DNA from: Actinomycetales bacterium
GTDB taxonomy: Bacteria > Actinomycetota > Actinomycetes > Actinomycetales > Actinomycetaceae
Assembly: GCA_017882885.1 (NCBI GenBank)
Contig: JADGOQ010000061.1
Location: forward strand, 1 to 64,000
DNA: 64,000 bases
Direction of reading: 5' to 3'
Made by a program: the position numbers and the translations under genes. Positions within the stretch are counted from its first letter, which is position 1. Each line of letters starts with the position of its first letter. Below the pieces are notes generated by a model, which did no database searches, was not told the origin of the DNA, and worked only from the letters and a program-made list of their open reading frames with translations. Shown here piece after piece: positions 1 through 9,592 of the stretch.

Positions 1-2
1 AC

Positions 3-311
3 GCAATCCTCATTGCCGACGGCGGCGCCTCGGTGGGCGTGGGCATGGGCCAGGTGAACCGGGTGGACTCCGCCCACCTCGCCGTCGAGCGCGCCAACAC
101 GCTCGGCGACGGCGGCGAGCGGGCCCGCGGGGCGGTGGCCGCGTCGGACGCGTTCTTCCCGTTCGCGGACGGGCTGAGCCTCCTCCTCGACGCCGGCGTG
201 CGCGCGGTGGTGGCGCCCGGCGGGTCGATCCGGGACGACGAGGTGGTCGCCGCGGCGCAGGCAGCGGGCGTCACCATGTACTTCACCGGATGTCGCCACT
301 TCTTCCACTGA
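3..311 (+). CDS. purH: Bifunctional AICAR transformylase/IMP cyclohydrolase PurH (3' end only)
   Basis: This is the C-terminal 102 residues of PurH, running in from upstream of the window; the reading frame starts at base 3. PurH performs the last two steps of IMP synthesis, formylating AICAR (ZMP) with 10-formyl-tetrahydrofolate and then closing the ring. The visible part has the usual end of the transformylase domain: [11 protein letters not shown], the [11 protein letters not shown] motif, PGGSIRDDE and the terminal TGCRHFFH. It is linked by metabolism to genes further on: it consumes the ZMP that is the precursor of the ZTP sensed by the riboswitch at 8207, and it uses the one-carbon units handled by purU, glyA and folD. 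The family assignment is secure; only the N-terminal cyclohydrolase part is out of view. Confidence 0.95.
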   Translation, partial: AILIADGGASVGVGMGQVNRVDSAHLAVERANTLGDGGERARGAVAASDAFFPFADGLSLLLDAGVRAVVAPGGSIRDDEVVAAAQAAGVTMYFTGCRHFFH

Positions 312-318
312 TTGCATC

Positions 319-324
319 TAGGCT
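319..324 (+). promoter_or_regulatory. -10 box TAGGCT before pfk
   Basis: TAGGCT lies 30 nt before the GTG start of the phosphofructokinase, just after the purH stop. The same hexamer occurs before mdh, glyA, sigE, the PHP gene and prfB in this window. No clear -35 is visible. Confidence 0.5.
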
Positions 325-353
325 TGCCGTACGTTCCAGTGCGGGAGGTCGAA

Positions 354-2609
354 GTGTCAGAACCGGTCAGGATCGGCGTACTCACATCCGGCGGGGACGC
401 CCCCGGCATGAACGCGGCGGTGCGCGCCGTGGTGCGGTCGGCACTCGCGCACGGCGCGGAACCCTACGCGATTCGCGAGGGCTGGCAGGGCGCCGTCGAC
501 GGCGGGGACTCGATCAGGAAGATGGAGTGGTCGGACGTCTCGTCGACCCTGGACCGCGGTGGAACAGTGATCGGCACGGCCCGGTCCAAGGACTTCCGTG
601 AGCGGTACGGGCTCCTCGCCGCCGCGAAGAACCTCGTCCAGCGCGGCATCGACCACCTCGTGGTGATCGGCGGAGACGGCTCACTCTCCGGCACCGAGGA
701 GTTCCGCCGCGAGTGGCCCGGGCTACTGGCCGAGCTCGTGGAGAAGGGCGAGGTCGACCAGGCGACGGTGGACACGCACGGCAACCTCGCGATCGTCGGG
801 CTGGTCGGCTCCATCGACAACGACCTGGTCGGCACCGACACGACGATCGGGGCGGACACGGCCCTGCACCGCATAATCGACGCGATCGACCAGATCTCCT
901 CGACGGCGGCGTCCCACCAGCGCACCTTCATCATCGAGGTCATGGGCCGCCATTGTGGGTACCTGACGCTCATGGCGGCGATGGCCGGGGGCTGCGACTA
1001 CGTGCTCATCCCGGAATTGCCACCGGCACCGGGCTGGGAGGACGACCTCCTCGAGAAGCTGCGCCTCGGCCGCGAGGCCGGCCGCCGCGAGTCCCTCATC
1101 CTCGTGGCGGAGGGGGCCACGGACCAGGCGGGCAACGCGATCGACTCACAGTGGATCGCGCAGTTCCTGCGGGAGCGTCGCGGTGAGGACGTCCGCGTCA
1201 CGATCCTCGGCCACGTCCAGCGCGGTGGTACCCCCTCCGCCTATGACCGCTGGATGTCCACCGTCCTCGGGTTCGCCGCGGTCCAGGAGGTGCTGAAGGT
1301 CAAGCCGGAGGACGAGGACTACATCATCGGGATCCGGAACAACAGGGTGGCCCGCATCCCGCTGGTGGAGGCGGTCAGGAAGACGCGGGCCGTCGGGGTG
1401 GCCATCAGCGAGGGCCGCTACGACCAGGCGGTCGCCGCCCGTGGCGCCGGGTTCGCCCAGACACTCCGGATCAACGAGATCATGTCCTCACCGCCCTCCA
1501 CCGACGCCAAGCCGGAGGGACACTCCGTCGGCAAGCGCATCGCGATTGTCCATGCGGGCGGCCTCGCCCCCGGGATGAACACCGCGGCGCGCGCGGCCGT
1601 CCGGCTCGGCATCGCGCGCGGCTACACGATGCTCGGCATCCAGGGCGGGTTCCCCGGCCTCATTCGGGCCGACGTCCGGGAGCTCTCCTGGTCGGAGGTG
1701 GACGCGTGGGCGTTCGAGGGTGGCGCAGAACTCGGCACACGGCGCACGATCCCCACGGTGGAGCAGCTCTACTCGGTGGGACGGTCCCTCGAGAACAGCA
1801 ACATCGATGCCCTGCTCGTGATCGGCGGGTTCAATGCGTACCTCGCCGCACACCTACTTGTGACGGAGAGGAACCGCTACCCCGCATTCCGCATCCCCAT
1901 CGTGTGCGTGCCCGCGTCCATCGACAACAACCTGCCCGGGACCGAGCTGTCCATCGGTGCGGACTCCGCGGTCAACAACGCCGTGTGGGCGCTGGACCGG
2001 GTCAAGGAGTCGGCGGCGGCATCCCGGCGGTGCTTCGTCGCCGAGATCATGGGTCGCTACTGTGGCTACCTCACGATGATCTCCGGCATCGCCGCTGGTG
2101 CCGAGATGGTCTACCTCCACGAGCGCCAGCCGAACCTCAACCAGATCGCGCGGGACGCCGTCCTGATGACGGAGAGCTTCGAGAGGGGCCGGAAGCTGTT
2201 CCTGGTGTTGCGCAACGAGGAGGCCTCCCCGGAGTACAACCTGGAGTTCATGTCCCGCGCCTTCGAACAGGAGGGCGGTGGCCGGTTCGACGTCCGCCAG
2301 GACGACATCGGCCACCTGCAGCAGGGTGGGAAGCCGAGCCCCTTCGACCGGCTGCTGGCAACGCGCCTCGTGTACTACGCCCTGAAGGAGCTCGACGAAC
2401 AACTGGAGGCGGGCACCCACGCCGCCACCTACGTGGGGTTCTCCTCCGCCTACATCTCCCCCAAACCGCTGGAGCGGATGATGGACGACGTCGACGAGGA
2501 GTTCCGCCGTCCCCGCGACCAGTGGTGGCTCGAGTTCGAGGCGGTCTCGCAGGCGGTCTCGCTCAAGGGCACGGAGATCAAGCGGGAGCTGCCGATCCGG
2601 GACGCCTGA
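354..2609 (+). CDS. ATP-dependent 6-phosphofructokinase, tandem (eukaryotic-like) form
   Basis: A 751-residue protein made of two PFK domains in tandem, more than twice the usual bacterial length of about 320-340. It would phosphorylate fructose 6-phosphate to fructose 1,6-bisphosphate, the committed step of glycolysis. The N-terminal half keeps the catalytic set: SGGDAPGMN near residue 12, the nucleotide motif GGDGS at 106-110 and the IDND motif around D155-D157. The C-terminal half (from about residue 395) repeats the fold but has GGFNA at 491-495 in place of GGDGS and IDNN around 524-526, so it looks catalytically dead and probably regulatory, as in fungal and animal PFK. The start is GTG 354, preceded by GGGAGG at 5 nt; an in-frame TTG at 312 has no ribosome site. 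Gly after GGD suggests ATP rather than pyrophosphate as donor; this is inference. Confidence 0.9.
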   Translation: MSEPVRIGVLTSGGDAPGMNAAVRAVVRSALAHGAEPYAIREGWQGAVDGGDSIRKMEWSDVSSTLDRGGTVIGTARSKDFRERYGLLAAAKNLVQRGIDHLVVIGGDGSLSGTEEFRREWPGLLAELVEKGEVDQATVDTHGNLAIVGLVGSIDNDLVGTDTTIGADTALHRIIDAIDQISSTAASHQRTFIIEVMGRHCGYLTLMAAMAGGCDYVLIPELPPAPGWEDDLLEKLRLGREAGRRESLILVAEGATDQAGNAIDSQWIAQFLRERRGEDVRVTILGHVQRGGTPSAYDRWMSTVLGFAAVQEVLKVKPEDEDYIIGIRNNRVARIPLVEAVRKTRAVGVAISEGRYDQAVAARGAGFAQTLRINEIMSSPPSTDAKPEGHSVGKRIAIVHAGGLAPGMNTAARAAVRLGIARGYTMLGIQGGFPGLIRADVRELSWSEVDAWAFEGGAELGTRRTIPTVEQLYSVGRSLENSNIDALLVIGGFNAYLAAHLLVTERNRYPAFRIPIVCVPASIDNNLPGTELSIGADSAVNNAVWALDRVKESAAASRRCFVAEIMGRYCGYLTMISGIAAGAEMVYLHERQPNLNQIARDAVLMTESFERGRKLFLVLRNEEASPEYNLEFMSRAFEQEGGGRFDVRQDDIGHLQQGGKPSPFDRLLATRLVYYALKELDEQLEAGTHAATYVGFSSAYISPKPLERMMDDVDEEFRRPRDQWWLEFEAVSQAVSLKGTEIKRELPIRDA

Positions 2610-2627
2610 CGGGGTTCCCGGGAGGTT

Positions 2628-3851
2628 TCAGGCCGGCGCAACGGTGAGGGGCCGCACCGCGTTGGCGGCGAGCCCCGGATCGATCCGTGGGCGGTCCCGC
2701 GCGAGGATCCGGCGCAGCGCCGCGACGTCCCGCGGCCGGTCCACGGCCATGCCGGCGACGAGGGCGCCGTCCCGCGTGAGGAGCGCGGTCCATCCGCCGG
2801 CCGTGTCCTCGCGCCAGATGACATCCGCGTGGGGGTCCGCGCGCCCCACCATGTCGACACTGTGGCCGTACATCGTCGAGAAGACCACGGAGGGTCGCGG
2901 CGGCGGCGGCACGTGCCCGAGGATGGCCGCCGCGCAGCGCTCCGCCGCCGCGACCGCTGCGTTCCAGTGCTGGTCGGCGCGGCCGTCGACGGCCGTGCAG
3001 TCCCCGATGGCGAAGGCTCCCGCGGCGCCACGGACGGCGCCGACGCCGTCCACGAGGACGTGTCCCGTCCCGGTGAGCCACCCCGCCGGCAGCCACGCCG
3101 TCGCCGGCCGGGCACCCAGGGCGGCGACGACGACGGCGGCGTCCAGCACCCGCCCGTCCGCGAGGGTGACGGTGGCGGCGCCGGCCGCCGTCGCGCCCCC
3201 CGGCACGAACGCGACGCCCGCCGCCGCGAGCCACCCCGCGATGCGGGCACCCACGCCGGGAGGCGTGACCGTGCCCAGGGGGCGGTCGAGGGCATCGACC
3301 ACCGTGACGCGCACTCCGGCCGCGGCGGCGGCGCTTGCGAGTTCCAGCCCCACCCAGCCCGCTCCCACGATCGCCAGCGTGGTGCCCGGCGCCAGCGCGG
3401 CGCGTAGCGCGCGCGCATCCTCCCACGTGGAGAGCGTGCGCACCCCGGACCACTCCACCGGGACCACGGGGCGCACTCCCGTGGCGACCACCACCACAGG
3501 GGCGTCGAGGGAGTGGACGTCCCCGACTGCGTCGGTGGCGGAGACCCGGAACCCACCGGCGGCGGGTGTGATGGCGGTGGCGCGCCGGCCGGTCAGCCAG
3601 GCGGCGTCCCCGGGGGAGAGGCTGAACTGCTCGGCGAGACCGGCGGGCTCGTCGCGGTCGAACAACTCCTTGGACAGGGGCGGGCGGTCGTACGGCATGC
3701 GGTCCTCGCCGCAGACCACGGTGACCGAGCCGGTGAACCCGCCCCCGCGCAGCGCGGCGACGAGCGCGGTGGCGCCCAGGCCCCCGCCGAGGACGAGGAC
3801 GTCGGGGTGGTTCGCCGGGGAGCCACCCGGGGTGCTCGCGCCGCTGTTCAT
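2628..3851 (-). CDS. FAD-dependent NAD(P)/ferredoxin reductase-type oxidoreductase
   Basis: A 407-residue flavoprotein of the pyridine nucleotide-disulfide reductase superfamily. The N-terminal FAD-binding Rossmann motif (VLVLGGGLGATALV) is near residue 15, PYDRPPLSK follows near residue 50, the NAD(P)-binding motif AIVGAGWVGLELA is near the middle, and AFAIGDC precedes the C-terminal domain. This layout matches rubredoxin/ferredoxin reductases that pass electrons from NAD(P)H to a small iron-sulfur partner of oxygenases or P450s. No ferredoxin or oxygenase gene is adjacent, so the partner is unknown. It is convergent with pfk (18 nt between stops) and divergent from the DUF3017 gene. ATG 3851 is chosen because a TACCGT -10 box lies 7 nt upstream; the frame stays open further but that region carries the divergent gene. 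Confidence 0.8.
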   Translation of the reverse strand: MNSGASTPGGSPANHPDVLVLGGGLGATALVAALRGGGFTGSVTVVCGEDRMPYDRPPLSKELFDRDEPAGLAEQFSLSPGDAAWLTGRRATAITPAAGGFRVSATDAVGDVHSLDAPVVVVATGVRPVVPVEWSGVRTLSTWEDARALRAALAPGTTLAIVGAGWVGLELASAAAAAGVRVTVVDALDRPLGTVTPPGVGARIAGWLAAAGVAFVPGGATAAGAATVTLADGRVLDAAVVVAALGARPATAWLPAGWLTGTGHVLVDGVGAVRGAAGAFAIGDCTAVDGRADQHWNAAVAAAERCAAAILGHVPPPPRPSVVFSTMYGHSVDMVGRADPHADVIWREDTAGGWTALLTRDGALVAGMAVDRPRDVAALRRILARDRPRIDPGLAANAVRPLTVAPA

Positions 3852-3858
3852 GGAGCCC

Positions 3859-3868
3859 ACGGTAGTGT
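3859..3868. promoter_or_regulatory. Overlapping divergent -10 boxes
   Basis: Two -10-like hexamers share two bases: TACCGT on the minus strand (3864-3859), 7 nt before the flavoprotein ATG, and TAGTGT on the plus strand (3863-3868), 10 nt before the DUF3017 ATG. The 27-bp gap between the genes leaves room only for leaderless or near-leaderless transcripts that exclude each other. Confidence 0.45.
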
Positions 3869-3878
3869 GGGTGCCAGC

Positions 3879-4151
3879 ATGGTGACGACGAGGACCCTCC
3901 GCCGCCCGCTGGCCGCGGCCACCGGGTTGCTGGTACTCGGCGTGTGCGCCCTCGCCTGGTACGCGGACGTGCGGGTCGCCGCCTATGCCCTCGCGGGCGG
4001 CCTCGCGTCGGCCGCCGTGGTGCGGCTCACCCTGCCCGAGCGGGCGGTCCTGACGGCGCGGGGACGGCGGTTCGACGTCGTCGTCCTCCTGGTGCTGGCG
4101 GTGGCGCTCGCCCTGCTGGCCCCCTGGGGGCTGACGGTGTCGCTCACGTGA
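3879..4151 (+). CDS. DUF3017-like small membrane protein
   Basis: A 90-residue protein with about three hydrophobic segments (residues 12-28, 31-50 and 66-85) separated by the basic stretch around ERAVLTARGRRFD. This size and the sequence RAVLTARGRRFDV match the actinobacterial DUF3017 family of small membrane proteins of unknown function. The start is ATG 3879, placed just downstream of a TAGTGT box. In the actinobacterial genomes I know, DUF3017 genes usually follow folD; here the gene lies upstream of icd and 5.4 kb before folD. Function unknown. Confidence 0.65.
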   Translation: MVTTRTLRRPLAAATGLLVLGVCALAWYADVRVAAYALAGGLASAAVVRLTLPERAVLTARGRRFDVVVLLVLAVALALLAPWGLTVSLT

Positions 4152-4176
4152 CCCCGGGAAATCCCGAGACAGATAT

Positions 4177-4194
4177 CTTGACGTCGAGTAATCT
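4177..4194 (+). promoter_or_regulatory. icd promoter: near-palindrome plus -10 box
   Basis: The 12-bp sequence CTTGACGTCGAG (4177-4188) is a near-perfect palindrome (one mismatched pair) abutting a -10 box TAATCT (4189-4194). TTGACG inside it is too close to the -10 to be its -35, so the palindrome is better read as an operator for an unidentified regulator. icd starts 24 nt downstream. Confidence 0.45.
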
Positions 4195-4218
4195 GGCACT
4201 CAGCGCTGAAAGGACAAC

Positions 4219-5436
4219 ATGAGCAAGATCAAGGTTGCAGGGCCGGTCGTCGAGATCGACGGCGACGAGATGACCAGGATCATCTGGCAGTTCATCAAGG
4301 ACCGCCTGATCCACCCCTACCTCGACGTGGACCTGCGCTACTACGACCTGTCCATCCAGAACCGCGACGCCACCGACGACCAGGTGACCATCGACGCGGC
4401 GTACGCCATCAAGGAGCACGGGGTCGGCGTCAAGTGCGCCACCATCACGCCCGACGAGGCGCGGGTGGAGGAGTTCGGGCTGAAGAAGATGTGGGCCTCG
4501 CCCAACGGCACCATCCGCAACATCCTCGGCGGCGTCGTCTTCCGCGAGCCGATCATCATCTCGAACATCCCCCGGCTGGTCCCCGGCTGGACCAAGCCGA
4601 TCGTCATCGGCCGCCACGCCCACGGCGACCAGTACAAGGCCACCAACTTCAAGGTGCCGGGTGCGGGCCAGCTCACCATCACCTTCACCCCAGCGGACGG
4701 CTCGGAGCCGATCGAGCACGTGGTCGCCAACTACGGCGCCGACGGCGGCGTGGCGATGGGCATGTACAACTTCAACGACTCGATCCGCGACTTCGCCCGC
4801 GCCAGCTTCGCCTACGGCCTGCAGCGGAACTACCCGGTGTACCTCTCCACCAAGAACACGATCCTCAAGGCCTACGACGGCGCGTTCAAGGACCTGTTCC
4901 AGGAGGTGTTCGACACCGAGTACCAGGACCAGTACGCCGCTGCCGGACTGACCTACGAGCACCGGCTCATCGACGACATGGTGGCCGCCGCCATGAAGTG
5001 GGAGGGTGGCTACGTCTGGGCGTGCAAGAACTACGACGGCGACGTCCAGTCCGACGTCGTGGCGCAGGGCTTCGGCTCACTCGGCCTCATGACGTCCGTG
5101 CTGATGACCCCCGACGGGAAGACAGTGGAGGCTGAGGCCGCCCATGGCACCGTGACCCGCCACTACCGCCAGCACCAGGAGGGGAAGCCCACCTCCACCA
5201 ACCCGATCGCCTCGATCTACGCGTGGACCGGCGGGCTGAAGCACCGTGGCAAGCTGGACGGGACCCCCGAGGTCACGGCCTTCGCCGAGACCCTCGAGGA
5301 CGTCGTCATCAAGACCGTCGAGTCCGGCAGGATGACCAAGGACCTCGCCACGCTCATCTCGAACGACCAGCCGTTCCTCACCACCGAGGACTTCCTCGCG
5401 GCGCTCGACGAGAACCTGGCGGCACGCCTGGCCTGA
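4219..5436 (+). CDS. icd: NADP-dependent isocitrate dehydrogenase (dimeric type)
   Basis: A 405-residue decarboxylating isocitrate dehydrogenase that makes 2-oxoglutarate and NADPH in the TCA cycle. The sequence matches the homodimeric 'eukaryotic-like' class rather than the 740-residue monomeric enzyme of many actinobacteria: [12 protein letters not shown] near the N-terminus, the substrate-binding [14 protein letters not shown] motif around residue 94, [12 protein letters not shown] around residue 132, the [18 protein letters not shown] metal and substrate region, and [12 protein letters not shown] near residue 308. The ATG has AAAGGA just upstream. The 3' end is followed by a strong hairpin shared with convergent purU. 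Confidence 0.95.
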   Translation: MSKIKVAGPVVEIDGDEMTRIIWQFIKDRLIHPYLDVDLRYYDLSIQNRDATDDQVTIDAAYAIKEHGVGVKCATITPDEARVEEFGLKKMWASPNGTIRNILGGVVFREPIIISNIPRLVPGWTKPIVIGRHAHGDQYKATNFKVPGAGQLTITFTPADGSEPIEHVVANYGADGGVAMGMYNFNDSIRDFARASFAYGLQRNYPVYLSTKNTILKAYDGAFKDLFQEVFDTEYQDQYAAAGLTYEHRLIDDMVAAAMKWEGGYVWACKNYDGDVQSDVVAQGFGSLGLMTSVLMTPDGKTVEAEAAHGTVTRHYRQHQEGKPTSTNPIASIYAWTGGLKHRGKLDGTPEVTAFAETLEDVVIKTVESGRMTKDLATLISNDQPFLTTEDFLAALDENLAARLA

Positions 5437-5441
5437 ACACG

Positions 5442-5476
5442 CGGCGGCGCCCGTGGAGGACCCTCTGGCGCCGCCG
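5442..5476. terminator. Hairpin between convergent icd and purU
   Basis: A perfect 10-bp inverted repeat, CGGCGGCGCC (5442-5451) and GGCGCCGCCG (5467-5476), with a 15-nt loop. It lies between two convergent stop codons, so it could serve both strands. There is no T-run, as is common for high-G+C terminators. Confidence 0.65.
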
Positions 5477-5501
5477 TCGTCGTCCGTGGGCGCCGCCGGG
5501 C

Positions 5502-6353
5502 TCAGGCGAAGACGACCGTCTTGGTCCCGTTGAGGAGGATGCGGTGCTCCGCGTGCCACCGCACCGCGCGGGCGAGCACCCGCCGCTCCACATCCTGGCC
5601 CTGGGCCAGGAACTCGGCGATGGAGTCGGAGTGGGTCACGCGAGCGACGTCCTGCTCGATGATCGGGCCTTCGTCGAGGTCCGGCGTCACGTAGTGCGCC
5701 GTGGCGCCGATCAGCTTCACCCCGCGGGTGTGGGCCTGCGCGTACGGCCGGGCACCCTTGAACGAGGGCAGGAACGAGTGGTGGATGTTGATGACCCGGC
5801 CGGGAAGTTCGCGGCAGACGGCATCGGACAGGATCTGCATGTACCGGGCGAGGACCACGAGTTCGACGTCGTGCTGCCGGACCAGGGCGAGCAGGCTCGC
5901 TTCTGCCTGCGCCTTGGTCTCGCGCGTCACCGGCACGTGGTGGAACGGCACCCGGTAGAACTCGGCCAGCGGCGCGAGGTCCGCGTGGTTGGCGACCACG
6001 CCGACCACCTCGATCGGGAGGATGCCCTCGCGGGCCCGGAACAGCAGGTCGGAGAGGCAGTGCGCCTCCCTGGAGGCCATGATGAGCGTCCGTACGGGCC
6101 GCCCCACCTCGTCGAGGGACCACCGCATCCGCATCTGGGCGGCGAGCACGGTGAGGGCCGCATCGAGCGCGTCCCGGTCCTCGATCGAATCGGCCTGCAC
6201 CCGCATGAGGAACTGTCCCGAGTCGACGTCGCCGAACTGTTGTGACTCGGTGATGTTGCCGCCGACCCGGGCGATGGCACCCGTGACGGCGTGGACGATG
6301 CCACGTTGGTCGGGGCAGGAGAGCGTGAGGACCAGTTCCGGTGTTGCAGTCAC
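5502..6353 (-). CDS. purU: Formyltetrahydrofolate deformylase
   Basis: A 283-residue enzyme that hydrolyses 10-formyl-tetrahydrofolate to formate and tetrahydrofolate, balancing one-carbon pools. An N-terminal ACT domain (residues 1-80, starting LVLTLSCPDQRGIVHAVTG) is followed by the formyltransferase domain, with the catalytic set NIHHSFLPSFKGA near residue 215 and the TAHYVTPDLDEGPIIEQD motif near residue 240. The length is normal. The ATG is 7 nt from a TACTCT -10 box, suggesting a leaderless message. Its neighbourhood contains other folate and one-carbon genes (purH, glyA, folD). Confidence 0.93.
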   Translation of the reverse strand: MTATPELVLTLSCPDQRGIVHAVTGAIARVGGNITESQQFGDVDSGQFLMRVQADSIEDRDALDAALTVLAAQMRMRWSLDEVGRPVRTLIMASREAHCLSDLLFRAREGILPIEVVGVVANHADLAPLAEFYRVPFHHVPVTRETKAQAEASLLALVRQHDVELVVLARYMQILSDAVCRELPGRVINIHHSFLPSFKGARPYAQAHTRGVKLIGATAHYVTPDLDEGPIIEQDVARVTHSDSIAEFLAQGQDVERRVLARAVRWHAEHRILLNGTKTVVFA

Positions 6354-6360
6354 GTGATGA

Positions 6361-7458
<1,098 letters not shown>

Positions 7459-7465
7459 GGATTCC

Positions 7466-7500
7466 CGAGGTGCCCCGTCGCGGTGCGGCGGGGCACCTCG
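7466..7500 (+). terminator. mdh terminator
   Basis: Perfect 12-bp stem, CGAGGTGCCCCG (7466-7477) and CGGGGCACCTCG (7489-7500), with an 11-nt loop, 7 nt after the mdh stop. Confidence 0.75.
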
Positions 7501-7554
7501 CCGTCGTGGTCCTGCCGCGCCACGGAGAACGGCCTCACCAGGCGGCGGTCCCCA

Positions 7555-7560
7555 CTAGGG
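7555..7560 (+). promoter_or_regulatory. -10 box TAGGGT for the GNAT gene
   Basis: TAGGGT 29 nt before the ATG of the acetyltransferase gene, in the gap after the mdh terminator. Confidence 0.45.
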
Positions 7561-7589
7561 TGGGGCGTACCCGGCAAAGGAGTGGACAC

Positions 7590-8117
7590 ATGGGCGAGAC
7601 CCATTTCGATCTCATCGGCGTGGAGTACGCCGGCGAACTGCTCACCATCCGCCGAGCGGCCTTCGTGACGGAGGCGCAACTCTACGGTGACCCGCACCTC
7701 CCGGCGCTCACACAGACGCTGGAGGAGCTGACGGCGGACTTGCAGCGCCCCGACGTCGTCACGATCGGCGCCTGGGTGGGTCCGCGCCTCGTGGGATCGA
7801 TCCGCGTGGAGCTGGAGGGCGAGCGGGCGAACCTCGGCCGGCTGGCCGTGGTTCCGGACCTGCATGGCAAGGGCATCGGCTCCCAGCTCCTCATGGAGGT
7901 GCTCAAGTATCTGCCGGAGCAGACCAAGGAGGTCTGGGTCTTCACCGGTCTGGACGCGAAGTCGACGATGCCGTTGTACGAAGGCGGCGCCGGGGACGAG
8001 GACGCGGGCACGCTGACGGAGTCATACCTCCGCCGGCTGCTCGGCGAGGACTCGGCAGATGTGCCGCAACCCGACGACACCGCCGGGCTGGGCGAGCTCG
8101 GGGCGACGCCCCGCTGA
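7590..8117 (+). CDS. GNAT-family N-acetyltransferase
   Basis: A 175-residue protein with a single GNAT acetyltransferase domain. The acetyl-CoA-binding segment is LGRLAVVPDLHGKGIGSQLL near residue 95, matching the R/Q-x-x-G-x-G/A pyrophosphate loop; the strand before it (VGSIRVELEG) and the later YLPEQTKEVWVFTG strand complete the core. The C-terminal 30 residues are acidic and probably disordered. The substrate cannot be told from sequence. AAAGGAG sits 7 nt before ATG 7590. The gene stands alone between a terminator and the riboswitch-controlled glyA unit. Confidence 0.75.
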   Translation: MGETHFDLIGVEYAGELLTIRRAAFVTEAQLYGDPHLPALTQTLEELTADLQRPDVVTIGAWVGPRLVGSIRVELEGERANLGRLAVVPDLHGKGIGSQLLMEVLKYLPEQTKEVWVFTGLDAKSTMPLYEGGAGDEDAGTLTESYLRRLLGEDSADVPQPDDTAGLGELGATPR

Positions 8118-8197
8118 TCGAGCGGCGCGTACCGTCTCGTATCCCGGAACCGGGGCCGGCGGGGGCACCCTCGTGGGGTCCGTCCAGCCGCATCGGG

Positions 8198-8203
8198 TAG
8201 GCT
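8198..8203 (+). promoter_or_regulatory. -10 box TAGGCT for the glyA riboswitch transcript
   Basis: TAGGCT lies directly before the predicted 5' end of the ZTP aptamer, putting the transcript start near 8209-8210. Confidence 0.55.
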
Positions 8204-8206
8204 CGT

Positions 8207-8285
8207 GATGTCGTGACTGGCGCCGCAGGTGGATCACCACAGGGGAGCGACAAGGTCTCACACTGGTCGGACGCCTGGGCCGCGT
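8207..8285 (+). promoter_or_regulatory. ZTP (pfl) riboswitch upstream of glyA-folD
   Basis: The leader has the conserved sequence elements of the pfl/ZTP aptamer in order: GTCGTGACTGGCG (8210-8222), the stem GGTGGATCACC with CACAGGGGAGCG (8228-8249), a variable linker, and the 3' block CGCCTGGGCC (8272-8281). The family senses the purine intermediates ZTP/ZMP, which rise when 10-formyl-tetrahydrofolate is short, and switches on folate one-carbon genes. Here the next genes are glyA and folD, exactly the pathway expected. The glyA ribosome site begins about 15 nt after the aptamer; no U-rich terminator is obvious, so control may be of translation. The aptamer call is strong; the switching mode is inference. 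Confidence 0.88.
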
Positions 8286-8308
8286 GAGTTCAACCCATGG
8301 AGGAACGC

Positions 8309-9592
8309 ATGAGCCAGAACGCTCTCAACCAACCCCTCGCCGAGGTGGATCCCGAGATCGCCGCCGTCCTGGAGGGTGAGCTGCAACGCCAGCGCGAGAC
8401 CCTCGAGATGATCGCCTCGGAGAACTTCGTGCCGCGCGCGGTCCTGCAGGCCACCGGGTCCGTGCTCACCAACAAGTACGCGGAGGGCTACCCGGGCAGG
8501 CGCTACTACGGCGGCTGCGAGCAGGTGGACATCGCCGAGAACCTTGCCATCTCCCGCGCCAAGGAGCTGTTCGGCGCGGCGTATGCCAACGTGCAGCCGC
8601 ACTCCGGGGCCACCGCGAATGCCGCCGTGCTGCATGCGATGGCCGTCCCCGGCGACGCCATCATGGGGCTGTCCCTCGCTCACGGCGGCCACCTGACCCA
8701 CGGGATGAAGATCAACTTCTCCGGCAAGCTGTACGACGTGCACGCCTACGGCGTGGACGAGCACACCCACCGCATCGAGATGGACCAGGTGCGCGAGCAG
8801 GCCTTCGCCGCCCGCCCGAAGGTCCTGATCGCGGGCTGGTCGGCCTACCCGCGTCACCTCGACTTCGCCGCGTTCCGCGAGATCGCCGACGAGGTGGGCG
8901 CCCACCTCTGGGTGGACATGGCCCACTTCGCCGGCCTCGTCGCGGCGGGCCTCCACCCGAGCCCGGTGCCGCACGCCGACGTCGTGTCCACCACCATCCA
9001 CAAGACCCTCGGCGGTCCTCGCTCCGGCATGCTCCTCGCGCGGGACGCGGAGGCGTGGGGCAAGAAGCTCAACTCCGCCGTCTTCCCGGGTCAGCAGGGC
9101 GGGCCGCTGATGCACGCGATCGCCGCCAAGGCAGTGTCACTGAGGCTCGCCTCCACGCCGGAGTTCCGCGACCGCCAGGCGCGTACCCTCGAGGGTGCGC
9201 GGATCCTCGCGGAGCGCCTCACCGCCGCCGACGTGACGGCGGCCGGCGTCGCCGTCGTGACCGGGGGCACGGACGTCCACCTGGTGCTGGTGGACCTGCG
9301 AAACTCGCCGCTCGACGGCCGCCGGGCGGAGGACCTGCTGCACGACGCCGGCATCACCGTGAACCGCAACGCCGTGCCCTTCGACCCGCGCCCCCCGATG
9401 GTCACGTCCGGCCTGCGGATCGGCACCCCGGCGCTCGCCACCCGCGGCTTCGCCTCGGCGGAGTTCACCGAGGTGGCGGACATCATCGCCACCGCCCTGC
9501 GCGACGGCGCTGCCGCCGACGTGGCCGCCCTGCGCGCACGCGTGGCCGTGCTCACCGAGGAGTTCCCGCTGTACCCCGGCCTCGTGCAGTAA
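8309..9592 (+). CDS. glyA: Serine hydroxymethyltransferase
   Basis: A 427-residue PLP enzyme that moves the hydroxymethyl group of serine to tetrahydrofolate, giving glycine and 5,10-methylene-tetrahydrofolate. Visible family motifs are [20 protein letters not shown] near residue 35, the [16 protein letters not shown] motif, and the PLP lysine K232 in [13 protein letters not shown]. The start chosen is ATG 8309, with GGAGGA 4 nt upstream; an in-frame ATG at 8297 sits on that ribosome site. It is the first gene of a glyA-folD-xth unit (TAATG and ATGA overlaps) under a ZTP riboswitch. Confidence 0.95.
   Translation: MSQNALNQPLAEVDPEIAAVLEGELQRQRETLEMIASENFVPRAVLQATGSVLTNKYAEGYPGRRYYGGCEQVDIAENLAISRAKELFGAAYANVQPHSGATANAAVLHAMAVPGDAIMGLSLAHGGHLTHGMKINFSGKLYDVHAYGVDEHTHRIEMDQVREQAFAARPKVLIAGWSAYPRHLDFAAFREIADEVGAHLWVDMAHFAGLVAAGLHPSPVPHADVVSTTIHKTLGGPRSGMLLARDAEAWGKKLNSAVFPGQQGGPLMHAIAAKAVSLRLASTPEFRDRQARTLEGARILAERLTAADVTAAGVAVVTGGTDVHLVLVDLRNSPLDGRRAEDLLHDAGITVNRNAVPFDPRPPMVTSGLRIGTPALATRGFASAEFTEVADIIATALRDGAAADVAALRARVAVLTEEFPLYPGLVQ

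Noticed and set aside
312-353. A TTG start 14 codons upstream for the phosphofructokinase.
   Set aside because: No ribosome site, it contains the -10 box, and GTG 354 has GGGAGG and fits the family N-terminus.
4178-4183. TTGACG as the -35 of the icd promoter.
   Set aside because: It is only 5 bp from the TAATCT -10; a 16-18 bp spacer is needed.
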